Shown here: one piece after another, positions 1 to 10,840 of the stretch
Layout of the letters: every line of letters begins with the position of its first letter
Position numbering within the stretch: the first letter of the stretch is position 1
From: Hsuehochloa calcarea
Lineage: Eukaryota > Streptophyta > Magnoliopsida > Poales > Poaceae
Assembly: GCA_036346395.1 (NCBI GenBank)
Contig: CM070596.1
Span: 7,611,843-7,675,842 of the forward strand
Reading direction: 5' to 3'
DNA: 64,000 bases
Made by a program: the position numbers and the translations under genes
Notes under the pieces: model-generated
Told to the model about the DNA's origin: nothing
Seen by the model: the letters and a program-made list of their open reading frames with translations, nothing else
The model's database searches: none

Positions 1-1527
1 TACACTGAATTTATGGGTAGTTTAGTAAGGGTGGCTGGTGTATGCAGTGACGAGTCTAGAACGAAAATGATCAGAGGTCCTCATTTCCCATACATATCAC
101 ATATATTTAATTTTTTTTGGTTTAGGGTGTTCTCTTATCTTAAGCTAGGGGTGTCCATACTATATATACATGACTATATCTAAAGGAAAATAATTTTTTG
201 ACCTGATGTCCTGTGCACCCAGGTAGATCACGTAGATCGCCTCTGGGTGTACGTAGTTGCTTCCCTTTTACTAACGAATAGTGAAAACAAGTTAATTTAA
301 GATTCTAAAAAGGAAAATTAATTAAAAATGTTACACGCATCGTGTTTAGGTTGTAATTAATTCAAGTAAAATGAAATTATACTGCTACTACTACTACTAA
401 TTGATCAGTTCAAAATAGGATTTATGTACTACTACTAATTGATCAGTTCAAAATAGGATATCACTAGTAGGGCATTTGTACGTTGCAATAAACCCTAAAA
501 GAAAGTGATACATATCAGCATACGAGATTTTAAACCATATAATAAATATCAATTTTCTTTCACACGTATAAATAGAAAATATTAATTATGCATGTTACAT
601 CATCTGCTACAATTACTACCAAAAAATTAAAATTTTGAGCTTATAGATTGTTTACATTTGAAAGTTGAAGTTGATGTCGACTTTTCTCCCCGACTCGTTG
701 CCCATTTTCAGCCATTGCCAGCGCCATCAAGGAAGAGGGCTACGCGTCGACGACCACCTTTTTCCACCTTGAACTAAAGCTGCGACTCGGTTCTCACGAC
801 CATTGCCCTCTACAGCGGGGAAGGAGGTGGTGGCGGCGTCGTAGTGGTAAGTGAGAAGGAGGAGGTGATGCTTGCTCGGCCGACGCGGGGCAGGAGACAG
901 TGGTGATATAGGGGAGATTAGGATGAAGATGACATGGTACGATGAACTCGAGACGGTGGCGCGGCGAGGAAAGGACGTCTTCGTCTCTGTTACTTCCTCA
1001 TGCGCCATCGCTTCTCCTCTAAGGTACCACTGCCTCCTCTCCTCCTTTCCCTCATGGTGCCTTCACTCGTCCCTAATGCCCCCTCTCCTCCCCTCTACCT
1101 GGCGAGTTGCGACACGAGGGGACAGCGCGTGACGGGAAGGAGCGAGACGTCGATGCATTTCGATGTGTGCATGTGAAGAAGAAGTGGGGCGATAACGGTT
1201 TAAGTGGTTGCGAAAAAAGTAAAGGTATGGACCCCTTTTATCAATAGAGAGGGAAATTGGTGAAAGTGCGTAAAGAGAATCAATCACCACTCACTCATAT
1301 TTTTAAGTAGCAAAGATAATAACAAATAATTAATCCATGCATATCGAAAAGTGTTGTTTAACTGTACGTAGAAAGAAAATGACCATCCTATCGTTGCCCA
1401 AACTTCACATTGTTCGCAGGTAGACGAAGCCAGCCAGCCGAACGGTCAGTTTTAACTAACCCAATCTCTCTAAAAAAAGGTTTTAACTAACCAAAAGATT
1501 ATCGGGCATATTAAATTTGAATACTTC
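1..1527. other. AT-rich intergenic DNA, no recognisable gene
   Basis: I see no gene here. About 700-1290 is more GC-rich and opens short frames on both strands, but these are compositionally biased and match nothing I recognise. The only clear structure is the short tandem duplication near 389-459. Confidence 0.6.
389..459. repeat. 33-bp tandem duplication, period 38
   Basis: A 33-bp unit that begins with a TAC microsatellite and ends in AAAATAGGAT occurs at 389-421 and again at 427-459, with five bases between. It looks like a simple replication-slippage or microhomology duplication. Confidence 0.8.
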
Positions 1528-1530
1528 TAA

Positions 1531-1854
1531 AGGTATTTTCAATAGTATATTTATTGTTATCTCTTAGCTATATCACGTTAATAAAATTCTAAGTGGATGA
1601 GAGAGGAGGAGAAGAGAGTGCACATATCGTCTTTTCCTGAAGAGATTGTTGTGTACGTGAAACAAGATAGGATAACATGAAACAAGACATGATATATTAA
1701 TCTACTCTAGTTAACATGTGGGTCTGTTTCAAAGGAAAATTATAAAATATAAATGTTAGAGAGTATGCTAGAGACTATATATTGGAGATGTTGTCTCTAA
1801 AGATGATGTAGTATATGTTAGAGACAATGTTATCTCTAACTATTGAAGATACCC
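1531..1854. mobile_element. Tourist-like MITE, 324 bp, TAA target duplication
   Basis: The left end reads AGGTATTTTCAATAG and the reverse complement of the right end reads GGGTATCTTCAATAG, an imperfect terminal inverted repeat. TAA flanks both ends (1528-1530 and 1855-1857); the match can be extended to CTAAA. The interior is non-coding and rich in GAGACAATGT-type motifs that are also inverted between the two halves. TAA/TTA duplications with short inverted repeats are typical of Tourist (PIF/Harbinger-derived) MITEs; the superfamily assignment is inference. Confidence 0.7.
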
Positions 1855-3273
1855 TAAACGCAATTAAGAAGCGATAATTGCACGTTGTTAATTCCCAACA
1901 GATGATAAAGCCCATCTAGATCAGCGTCAAGCTAGCTGCATGTAGGGTTGGAAAAACTGCTCGAAGCTCGCGAGCCGGCTCGGCTCGGGCTCGTGAATTT
2001 TTGAGCCGAGCTGAGCCCACCATTCAGCTCGTGAAAAAAACGAGCCGAGCTCGAGCTGGCTTGCGAGCCTCGATTGGCTTGGCCCACGAAAAAACCCCAG
2101 ACCCATAAGGCCATCCGGCCAGCCCATCCCTTAGCCTGCCCTCCATCCGCCGGCCCACCCCCCAGGATCCATCCACTGCGCGGCCGTTGCACCCATCTCC
2201 AATTCCCCATTCCTCCCATCCCGATCCCTAATTCCCCGAATCCTCGTCCACTGCGCTGCGCATGCGCGGCCGCGCTACTCACCTGTCCGCCGCGCCACCG
2301 CTCCCCTTCCAAGTTCCAACCCTGGCCGGCCCCGTGCGGCTGTGTTCCCTTGACCCTGACCCCCCTTGCTCTCGGCTTCCACCTCCCGCCTCCCACCTTC
2401 GCACTGGCCCCGCTTCGTCCTCCCCCAATCCCGAAACTTCCAGGCTTCCACCGCGCCGCTGGCGGCTGCGCCCCATCTCCTGCCGGCCAGCCCCTTTAAT
2501 CCTGTCCTCCATGCTCCAGCCCCCCACCGCCGATCTTCCATTCGCCACCCTCCTTCCGCCGCGGCCTCCTCCAACCGACGACATGCATGGACCGCCAACG
2601 GAGCATGGAGTCTCGTGCTCGAGGGAAGAAGTCAGCACCAGCGGGCGTCAACTCCCAGCCGCTTCCTGACATTGACGAACCGACAGCCTCGGTGAGTGTC
2701 TCTCATCTCGTTCCCGATCCCCAGGTCTCCTTCTTCTCTAGGTAGAAGTGGTGTTAAGCCTGAGGGAGGCCAAGAACAGAGCACATGATGGTGTAGATGT
2801 AGACATGTACAATTGATGAAGAGCATAGAAGCATGTACAATATTTTTGTAGGCCAGTGGTTTTGTTGCCTTGAGAATGGTCATTTTTGGCACAGATAAGC
2901 TCAAATGGAAGGGTCAATCCTGGCACAGATAAGCTAGAAGTGTTTTGAAGCTTTGAGCTAGTTCACAGTTGGTACTTCACTAGGTTTATCATGTAGAATT
3001 GTCGATGTAGTAGTGCAGATGTTGTATATGTTCTCGAGATGGTTTGTATTTGCTTTATGGATTAGTTTGTTCATGTAGGGAAGGTGGTGGAGGCTGTTGT
3101 CATGACAATTGATAAGGATTGTTGGTTTGCTTAATTAGTTTTTGTTACTGTTTTTAACATGAAAATATTAGGGATTCAGGATGGATAGTTAGGAAGTGTG
3201 GAATGTCGACTGGTATGACTGTCATGTATGGATGCTACTGTAATGACAATTGTCATGTTTGCTTAGCTAGTTT

Positions 3274-3513
3274 TTGTTTCGATTATTTCTTTGTGTAATT
3301 TCCATTTGTACTGAAATTACATGTCTGATTATCTCCAATGTTTTATCACAGTCGTCGAGCGAGGATCCAGGTTGGGAGGATCTGGCTGATGATGATCACG
3401 ATGGTGCACCATCTGATGAGGAGCGGGAACATGTTTCGGTGGACTCTTTAAGTTCAAATGGTGATGAACAAGCTGCTGTTGCATTGATAACAGAAGAGGG
3501 TACCATGTCTTAA
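3274..3513 (+). pseudogene. Acidic N-terminal segment of the hAT-1 transposase (probable)
   Basis: An open stretch from about 3350 to a stop at 3513 encodes an acidic, Ser/Asp/Glu-rich peptide, preceded by an acceptor-like pyrimidine tract ending in CACAG. Its position between the GC-rich leader and the BED-like remnant suggests the N-terminal part of the hAT-1 protein. It has no domain of its own, so assignment rests on context. Confidence 0.35.
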
Positions 3514-3566
3514 GGAATATCAAAGAGGGGGCCAAAGGAGGAAGGAGGAAGGGATCGAAACAAAGA

Positions 3567-3670
3567 GTTGTTGGAAGATCTTTAAGGTGATGAATGTTCC
3601 ATCGAAGACAAAGATCGATACAAGGGTTGTTGGAAGATCTTTAAGGTGATGAATGTTCCATCTAAAGACA
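3567..3670. repeat. 59-bp tandem duplication inside the BED-encoding region of hAT-1
   Basis: The segment starting GTTGTTGGAAGATC at 3567 repeats at 3626, including the TTTAAGGTGATGAATG motif. It duplicates part of the putative BED zinc-finger coding sequence and adds to the inactivation of hAT-1. Confidence 0.75.
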
Positions 3671-4353
3671 AAGAAAGAATAGGATAACGATACAAGGGCA
3701 AATGTAGATTAAACATGAATCTCTCTTTTTCACCCTTATAAAATTAAGATTCAAACAAAATGATAATTGCATGTATGTCACTACACAATTTTATCAGAGA
3801 TAGTGCTTTACGTGAAACTCATGTCTTATAAATAATTTTGTTTGGGGTGTCTTTCTATATTAACATTAACATCTTATGAGGCATATACAAACCATGAAAA
3901 ATAAGTGCACACCATATTTGAACAAGGTGGCTAAGATAAGCCAAAAAGCTCTATAAGCCAAAAACCGAACCTCAACTTTGGTACAAATAAGGGGTGCAAC
4001 TTAACATCATGAGGAGAAGTGACACGTGGCTAAGATGAAAGCTTACCTATTGTTTCTACTATTGTTTCTACTAGGAATATGATCAAGATGAAACTCATCG
4101 AATTATTGCTAAGATAATAATTGTCCATGAGTATCCCTTTAGGATGGTCGAGCACACCTGATTTAATGTTTTGATGAGGTACTTAAATCCATTATATCAG
4201 TTCATTGGTAGAAAGACGATAAGAAGTGAGTGCATCAAGATTTATGAATCAGAGAGGGAAGTCCTTAGGAACAGTCTCAAAAGTGTCTCACATATTAGTT
4301 TAAATTGTGATTTGTGGACCTCTAACCAAAACCTTTGCTACATGTGTTTGGTA

Positions 4354-4419
4354 GCACATTATATAGATAAAAATTGGGTTATGCATGCACATTATATAGA
4401 TAAAAATTGGGTTATGCAA
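4354..4419. repeat. 33-bp in-frame tandem duplication in the transposase core
   Basis: Two copies of a 33-bp unit beginning GCACATTATATAGAT lie head to tail at 4354-4386 and 4387-4419. The duplication keeps the frame and repeats the segment AHYIDKNWVMH. Nearly complete identity of the copies indicates a recent event. Confidence 0.85.
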
Positions 4420-6242
4420 TGTGGTGTGCTGGACTTTATTGAGTTGGATCCTCCACACAGCGGGGTTGTCTTTGATTGCATTGTTGAATGGAAGATAGAG
4501 GATAAAATTATCACACTTACTCTTGATAATGCTTCCTCAAATATTGCTGTTGTACGCAGTTTAATGGCCAAGTTTGCTGCTAGAGGTTCAGCTCGGTTCA
4601 TTGCCAAGTATTTTCATGTTCGATGTTGTGCTCATATAGTGAATTTGGTTGTTAATGATGGTCTGCAACCATTAGCACCTTTGATAAACAAGCTCAGGAA
4701 AACAGTAAAGTATATAAAGAAGTCTCCATCTCGTATGCATAAATTCTTACAAATTTGTTCATCACTTGCTTTGCAAATTGAACCTGGGTTGAGCCTTGAT
4801 GTGTCCACATGTTAGAGTTCCACATACAAAATGTTGTCGGTATGCATTGCTTATAAGGACACTTTAGTGTGTTATGCCGACACAGATGCAAATTACCAAT
4901 GGTAACCATCGGGCCAAGATTGGGCAATTTATGAAAAAATTGCACCAATATTGAAGTCCATGTCTGAAGTGACTAGTGCATTTTCTGGATCAACTTATCT
5001 AACAACAAATATTTTTTATCCTTACATAGTTAATGTCAAGATTGCATTAAGAGGGGCACTTACTTCTGGAGATGACCATTTGAAGAAAATGGATGCTGCA
5101 ATGTTGGATAAGTTTGACAAGTATAGGGAAGAAAAGAAAAATGTCATGGTCCTTGCTACTATTCTTGATCCCAGGTTTAAGACGAGGTTCATTAGTTGGT
5201 GCTTCAACCAAATGTATGAGCCCGCAAAAGCTGCAAAAGAGCTTGATGATGTCAAGGTCGAATTGGAAGACTTGTATTCACAGTTTGAGATGGATCATCG
5301 GCACAAGAGAATGGGCAACAGAGGTGATGTAATCTCCTCTTCAACTATGGTTACAAGCAGCTCATTATCCTCGAGTCTCATCTCAGTTTCAGTCATTCTT
5401 GCGTTCCACTTCTACCGAGCCTTCAAAGTCAGAGTTGCTCATCTACCTAGATGAAATGAATGAGAGTTTAGATAACAAAGGCTTCAAATTGCTTGAGTGG
5501 TGGAATTTGAATGCACATATATTTCCAGTTATGTCTAACATGGCTAAGAATTTATTGATTGTACCAGCTAGCAGTGTATCTTCAGAATCAACTTTCAGTG
5601 CTGGAGGTAGAGTATTAGATGACTATCGGAGTTCTCTACGTCCGGCTATGGTTCAACATTTGGTGTGTTCCTCTAGCTGGATAAAAGGTGCACATGATGA
5701 CATGAGACCTCCTATAGTTGTGGTAGGTTCATCCGTACTACAATATTTTTCTATTTTGTTTTTGCTTATGTTATGGTTAACTTGAATATTATGCATATTT
5801 TCAGGAAGAAGATGAAGATGATGATGTTCAAACCATTCCATTTCCTCGAAGCGTCGTAGAGAGCAATTAGTATGTTGAGCCTGCTGTCTACTGGTGAGAA
5901 TTGACTAAAACTAAACATACTATTTTGGTGTCTTATGCTATGCAAATCAACATGCTGAGCCTGCTGTCTACTGATGCTATTTTGATCCTTTTGTACTGCA
6001 GGCTATGATGAATTTGATGGACTGCAGGCTGCATCCTATGCACTAAGAAATAGACATAACATTTTGCGGACTGTTAGAGGACCTTTTGTTCTGTGGACTG
6101 TTAAATATTAAGTGTTAGAGCCCAAAATATGATGAATGCTTGTATTGTATGGACTATGGAATGTTATGCATGCTTGTATGGATTATGGACTGTTAGAGGA
6201 TCTTTTGTTCTGTGGATTGTTAAGTATTAGGTGTTAGTGTCC

Positions 6243-6332
6243 AAACTATGATGAATGCTTGAATGGATTATAAAACTATGATGAATGCTTGAATGGATTA
6301 TGAAACTATGATGAATGCTTGTATGGATTATG
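6243..6332. repeat. 30-bp tandem repeat, three copies
   Basis: The unit AAACTATGATGAATGCTTG plus ATGGATTAT-like sequence recurs at 6243, 6273 and 6303. Looser relatives extend back to about 6120. It lies in the 3' region of hAT-1 between the transposase stop and the right terminus. Confidence 0.8.
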
Positions 6333-6584
6333 GACTGTTATGTTTCTGTCTTTGTTTATGATGAATGGATTATGAATTTATGATTAATAGCTCACATAAT
6401 CACATTCTGCCAATATTTTTGGGCTTGGGAAGACACTGGCTTGAACAAGCTTTTCGAGCCAGCTCGAGTTTTTTTCGAACCGAGTCGAGCCGTGATTCGA
6501 ACTCGTTTTCCAAATGAGCCGAGCCGAGCCGGAGTTCAGACCAAGCCTAGGTGATCCTGGCTCGTTTCCAGTCCTAGCTGCGTG

Positions 6585-7654
6585 CATGATCCGGCTTACG
6601 GGAAATATCATTTTATGGCCATATCGCTGTGGCCGAACATCTTCAGAACTATAAACACTAAACAGAACTCCAACCGATATTCACCTGACATGAGGGGCGG
6701 ATCAAGCACAGGAGAACCTAGGTTTCACCCCTGAACTTAGGAACTAAAGCTTTTCAATAGATTACAAAAAAATAAATAAATAGAAAACAATGAGCTCAGC
6801 TAAGGAAAGAGCTAATCTAGGCCGCGACGTAGCCAAATCAGGCTTCACTCCTTTGGCATGTAAGTAAATATATGTAACCAAGTCATTGTATCATACGTGC
6901 ACCTACTTGTCATCGTCACAAAGATAAGAAGACACGGGGCGGTTGCTAGGTCTCAGATACCAAATGCCAAAATCATACTATCATAGTATGCCAGCTTTGC
7001 AACAAGAGGCCAGAAGAAGCTCGATCAATTGAGCAAAACAAACAAAGGGGCAACTGATAGATCAATTGGATGACAAAAGTCTATACCATATTTGTATCTA
7101 TGTTTTTATACGAATACAAATACGAATAGAAGAGAAATTATTAATTAAATAAAAAAAATCTAAATCATATTCGCTACGTACTGAACTTTTGACACCGTAG
7201 CCGAGCAGCATGCAGTGTGCAGGCCCTCACATGGATCCATGGTGTCGAGTGCTTTTCCAGATCCGATCTGAGCCCCCCAAATTAAGCTGCCAAGGGCCAC
7301 TGCCCGTGCCAAAGCAAAACCATCCATGCATTGGATGGCAGTACACCGTTATGGAGCAGAATAGTACTAGCTCGAGTGATGCATCTCATGAAAAGGTGGA
7401 GCAAAGACCGGTTGCTATTTTAAAAAGCAAATCTTGCTTCCATGAAGGCCACGTCGTCCCCCCCCCCACGTGTCCGTCGGATGTCCTGCTCGCGTCGTCT
7501 ACACCGTTCGATTGGATTGGGCGGTCTGCTCGCATGCACTGCGTTCGCCTCGTCCGTCGGATGTGGCGCGCGCGTTTTTTTCGTCGTCCGATTGGATGGA
7601 GCGTTGCGTTCCCACGTCCTGTTGTTGTCTCGGTATGTGCGCCCGCTTTCTTCT
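6585..7654. other. Intergenic DNA upstream of the MATH-domain exon
   Basis: No gene is recognisable. A CACGTG core (G-box/ABRE type) occurs at about 7468-7473, near the start of the GC- and pyrimidine-rich stretch leading to the MATH exon. The long open frame that enters this stretch is not convincing as coding sequence. Confidence 0.4.
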
Positions 7655-7892
7655 TCCTGTCGCCCGGCCGCCTTCGTCGTTTCGGTTGCCACCGTTTGCC
7701 GTCGGCCTACCCTCTTCCTCCGATTTTCTTTGCATTGGTTTTTTACCCACCGCGGCCACTCGATTCGTTCTTTCTTCTCCGTGTCGTCTCTGCCGCTTGC
7801 TTGTTGGTCCTGTCGCCCAACCGCCTTCGTCGTTTTAGTTGCCACCGTTTGCCGTCGGCCTACCCTCGTTGTGCAGTTTTCTTTGCCTTGGT
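7655..7892. repeat. Tandem duplication in the leader of the MATH exon, period 153 bp
   Basis: A block beginning TCCTGTCGCC at 7655 recurs at 7808; about 85 bp of each copy (through the TTTTCTTTGC motif) is highly similar. It lies in the pyrimidine-rich leader upstream of the ATG at 8263, so it would alter promoter or 5' UTR length rather than protein. Confidence 0.75.
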
Positions 7893-8262
7893 TTCTGCTG
7901 CTGTTGTGGATTGGTCTCCGTTCATTCGTTCTTCCTTCGTTTCCTTTTTTGCCGTCGGGAGGGGGTCTACCTCCATGGATCTGGTGCGCTTTGGTTCTCG
8001 GAGGGTGGTTCCTTCTTCTCCATGTTTTTTTTGCCCGCCGTGCTTTTCTCTACTTCTTCCCCTATGTTTCTTTTCGTCGGATTTCACATCCCCTCCTTCT
8101 TTGTTTCTTTGTTTTCGATTTTTTGATTTCTTTCTCGGCTTCTTGTCTTCTCTTTCTTTGGGGTGGATTTCCCCTCTTCTTCTTTGCCTCTTTGGGCCTC
8201 AGCACCAACCGGAAGCCACTCTCCCCAGCCAAACTAGCCTAGGGTTTGTTCCGCCGGCTGCG

Positions 8263-8630
8263 ATGGCGGTGCCGCAGCCTTCGTGGTCGCGGTCGGTGAC
8301 CGAGACGGTGCGGGGCTCGCACCAGTACACCGTCGAGGGCTTCTCCCTAGCCAAGGTCGTGGGCCCCGGCCGCTACGTCGCCAGCGATGCCTTCGCCGTC
8401 GGCGTCTACGACTGGGCCGTCTACCTCTACCCCGACGGCGAGAACCCCGAGGACGACGCCAACTACGTCTCCATCTTCGTCGCCCTCGCCTCCGAGGGCA
8501 CCGACGTCCGCGGCCTCTTCGATCTTACCCTCCTCGACCAGTCTGGCCGCGCCCGCCTCAAGGTTCACTCCCACTTTGACCGTTCCCTGCAGGCCGGACC
8601 ATACACCCTGAAGTACAGAGAATCCATGTG
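8263..8630 (+). pseudogene. First exon of a MATH-domain (BPM-like MATH-BTB) gene, orphaned
   Basis: The ATG at 8263 opens 122 codons encoding a MATH domain (about residues 14-122) with the grass MATH-BTB signatures VRGSHQYTVEGFSLAK, VGPGRYVASD, WAVYLYPDG and VHSHFDRSLQAGPYTLKYR. The exon ends after SMW at a GTAAC donor, the place where I expect an intron in this family. MATH-BTB proteins recruit substrates to CUL3 ubiquitin ligases through MATH and bind CUL3 through BTB. No BTB exon follows; the next coding similarity belongs to a different gene, so this is probably a captured or truncated 5' fragment with its own leader. The exon itself has no stops or frameshifts, so an expressed truncated MATH protein is possible. 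Confidence 0.82.
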
Positions 8631-9180
8631 GTAACAATCCAACTATTGCCCATTTCCGTTTTGAATTTTAGTTAGTTATGCGTAGCTAAAAGTAGGATTA
8701 GTGGGCGAGTTGTTCAGGTTCAAACTTTACTGTTAGTAAAAAACTAAATATCATTTGAGGTTTTGTTGTATTCCAATTTTTTTTCCAATGCAGTGTTTTG
8801 CTTCTATGCCAACACAACTCTTGTTTTATCATTGCATTTTCAGTTAGTCTATTTCCTACTAGTGCAGATTGAACGTTGGTTTTGAAACTGTTGTTGATGC
8901 TACAAGTTTGTTCCTGGATTGGATTTGATCGATACCTAGGTTTATCTTCTATTACCGCGGGAATTACTGATCATATGTAGATGTTGTTATTTATGTTTTG
9001 CACTGACCAGGAGAGGTTGTTCATGGGTTGATATCGCCAACTGTATTATTTTGTGCTAACTTTCTAGTTAGAATTCTTGATAGAAACATAGAATTGGTCA
9101 TGTTGCCGCTAGGTTACTAGGTTTGGTGTATAGGAAGTGAATCTCATAGGATAAACTGATTTTCGGATGTAGATGGGTCT
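8631..9180. other. Intron-like sequence between the MATH exon and the phosphatase exons
   Basis: AT-rich, T-tract-containing sequence begins with the GT donor after the MATH exon. I find no BTB coding sequence or other domain in any frame. Confidence 0.5.
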
Positions 9181-9186
9181 CATATG

Positions 9187-9626
9187 TCTTAGACATTGAC
9201 TATACTCTATTTGACCATCTGTCTGCAGCTGAGAATCCTGATGAACTCATGCATCCTTTCATGCATCCTTGTAAGGCACTTTTCATCGCTGCTTTTATGT
9301 TTTCTAACGAGCTGCGTACAGTTTCATGCCATAACCCCCTTTGCAGATCTTCACCGGTTCCTCTCTGCTGCATATTCGGAGTGTCGTATCATGGTATGGT
9401 CAGCGACTGGGTAAGCCTTTTGCCACCCTTAACTAGCAGTTATTAACTGCTCATGATTGTGATGTCAAATAGGTTAAAAAAACACCATTGCCCTTTGAAT
9501 GCAGTATGACATGGGTGGAGTTGAAGATGGGGCAACTTGGAGTTCTTAGCAACCCCGACTACAAAGTTGCTGCTCTTCTGGATCATTTGCCGATGATAGC
9601 TGTTCGATCTGAAAACACAATAGATG
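9187..9626 (+). pseudogene. UBLCP1-type CTD-like phosphatase fragment, three exons with introns
   Basis: Three blocks join with consistent phase: about 9187-9270, 9347-9410 and 9505-9626, each bordered by GT and AG. The product has the HAD-family catalytic signature LDIDYT (DxDxT, Asp codons at 9192 and 9198), then FDHLSAAENPDELM, FLSAAYSE, WSATG and WVELKMGQLGVLSNPDYK. These are characteristic of UBLCP1-like phosphatases, which in animals act on nuclear proteasomes. The N-terminal ubiquitin-like domain and the rest of the catalytic domain are absent from the neighbourhood. Retained introns show DNA-level rather than RNA-mediated duplication. A 12-bp tandem duplication abuts the first donor. 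I infer a captured fragment. Confidence 0.75.
9247..9270. repeat. 12-bp in-frame tandem duplication at a splice donor
   Basis: TCATGCATCCTT occurs twice in succession and ends exactly at the GTAAG donor of the first phosphatase exon. Removing one copy restores the spacing LM-HP-YLH expected in the UBLCP1 family. The duplication adds four residues without a frameshift and preserves the donor. Confidence 0.75.
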
Positions 9627-10490
9627 GTGACTTCTGTCTCGCTCACCATCTCTTCTTGGTCACTTGTTGCTCACTAATTTATATGTCTCGTTTTTATCTC
9701 GCTCTTGTGCATCGATGCTCACTATGTTGTTTGTTTTCACGCTTGCTATTCAGCTCGGCTTATTTATTTCATCACTTCTGTTTTCACAGGAACTTCAGTC
9801 GTCTTTCTTGCTCCTCCAGACGGCCTGCGGCAACGCAAGTTCCCCTTTGTCCCTGTTTTTTTTGTTAGTTTTGTCTATGCTCATGCTGTGGTGGGATAGC
9901 TTACTTATCTCTGTGCGCTTACCCCGTGATATAGCAGTTGTCTGATTGTCGTATGCCTGCTTGCCGTGGTTTTTTTTCCTTGTGTTCGCATGTTGCCTGT
10001 CCAGCCGTATTTTGTGCAAACACACTGATCATTAGATGATTATAACTCCCCATCATGAGACGATTATAACTCCTGAGGTATGTACTCATCAAATTATCCT
10101 TTTTATTTCTTTATAGGTTATTCAGAAACATTCACTAATCTTATGTACATATTACTACTATCTTTCGTTATGCACATTCCTTACCCTATAAGTGGTTTTG
10201 CTCGTTTGCCCTATACGGACGTCTGTAGTCATTGTTCTTTCCTATCATGTTAATGCCAATAGCAGATCCTCTACATGGCTTTCCATCTGCCCTGTTTTGT
10301 AAGATTATATATTCATAGGATTATCTGTTCGGCATGGTCCATCCTATTGTTTTTAATTTCTAACAGCATATATGCCCTTTTATTTTTAGGCACCCAAAGA
10401 AACGCCACCTTCTCCACATCATCGTGCTAACATTACAACAGAAGTGCATCTCCACTTCTCCAGTATATTTACTCTCTTGCTCTGCTTATT
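9627..10490. other. No recognisable gene between phosphatase and clathrin fragments
   Basis: Intron-like T-rich sequence. Short open stretches near 9790-9840 and 10390-10430 have acceptor-like flanks, but I cannot assign them to a family. Confidence 0.4.
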
Positions 10491-10681
10491 GACTGCTGAC
10501 AAAAGGCACAATGGTTGCATCATTAACCGTGACTTGTAAATCCTGCCCTCTTCTACTGATGGCATAAAATCCGCCAGTTGTAGAAGATTCTGCTGTAAAA
10601 AATATAGGAACTGGAGTGATTCTATTAATATAAATTGCTGCGGCAGTTTCCAAGTCATATACAAACAAAAGGCCAAGCTTT

Positions 10682-10686
10682 GTGAT
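10682..10686. repeat. Target-site duplication GTGAT (left) of the copia element
   Basis: GTGAT directly precedes the low-coordinate LTR and recurs at 15902-15906 directly after the other LTR. It lies inside the clathrin exon. Confidence 0.9.
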
Positions 10687-10826
10687 TGTTACGAATAGCG
10701 CTTGTATATTCAGGAGGCCAATGGGCCGATATATATACACGAGTAAAGATTACAGATAAAGAAATCAAATCATATCTAGAGTCCTACTCTAACACAAATA
10801 TATCTCTAACATATATATCTCTAACA
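10687..10826 (-). repeat. 3' LTR of the copia element
   Basis: 140 bp, begins TGTTACGAATAGC and ends ATCTCTAACA in plus orientation. A TATA-like ATATATATACA stretch lies inside. It is adjacent to the polypurine tract at 10827, so it is the 3' LTR of the minus-strand element. Confidence 0.92.
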
Positions 10827-10840
10827 CCCCCCCTCAAACT
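10827..10840 (-). other. Polypurine tract of the copia element
   Basis: On the minus strand the sequence AGTTTGAGGGGGGG ends directly at the 3' LTR. This is the priming site for second-strand synthesis in LTR retrotransposons. Confidence 0.85.

Larger units (their letters stand above)
3560..5870 (+). pseudogene. hAT transposase pseudogene (BED, RNase H-like core, dimerisation domain)
   Basis: Family hallmarks appear in order. A degenerate BED-like segment lies at about 3570-3710. The N-terminal core at about 4080-4310 contains HEYPFRMVEH and FIGRKTIRSEC. The RNase H-like core has DLWTSNQN, LTLDNASSN and CCAHIVNLVVND. The hAT C-terminal dimerisation region (about 5430-5700) contains VSSESTFSAGGRVL. 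A last exon after an intron at about 5715-5803 ends at the TAG at 5868. It is dead: nonsense codons occur where the family has sense codons (near 4130, 4813 and about 4905), and the frame changes near 5390. A 33-bp tandem duplication at 4354-4419 repeats 11 residues in frame, and the BED region carries a 59-bp duplication. Confidence 0.85.
1943..6576 (+). mobile_element. hAT-superfamily DNA transposon (hAT-1), 4.6 kb
   Basis: The left terminus begins TAGGGTTGGAAAA and the reverse complement of the right terminus begins TAGGACTGGAAACGAG. The flanking 8-mers GCTGCATG (1935-1942) and GCTGCGTG (6577-6584) form an 8-bp target duplication with one mismatch, the hallmark of hAT insertion. Both ends carry clusters of subterminal motifs of the GAGCCGAGC/GCTCGGCTC type. 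A GC-rich leader (about 2080-2700) is followed by a broken hAT transposase (about 3560-5870). The element is probably immobile because the transposase has several stops and a frameshift, although its ends look intact enough to be mobilised in trans. Confidence 0.88.

Noticed and set aside
2074..2669. Several open frames in the GC-rich leader of hAT-1
   Set aside because: All six frames are open in parts because of GC content; position fits a transposon leader rather than coding sequence.
7210..8262. A long plus-strand open frame running into the MATH exon, suggesting a 474-residue protein
   Set aside because: Upstream of 8263 the sequence is pyrimidine-rich, low complexity and contains a tandem duplication; several other frames are open too. 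The MATH family start is the ATG at 8263.
10390..10520. Extension of the clathrin coding sequence beyond the SSQ motif
   Set aside because: The next codons reach a stop and do not match the LNNLELAV-type continuation of the family; the fragment ends there.
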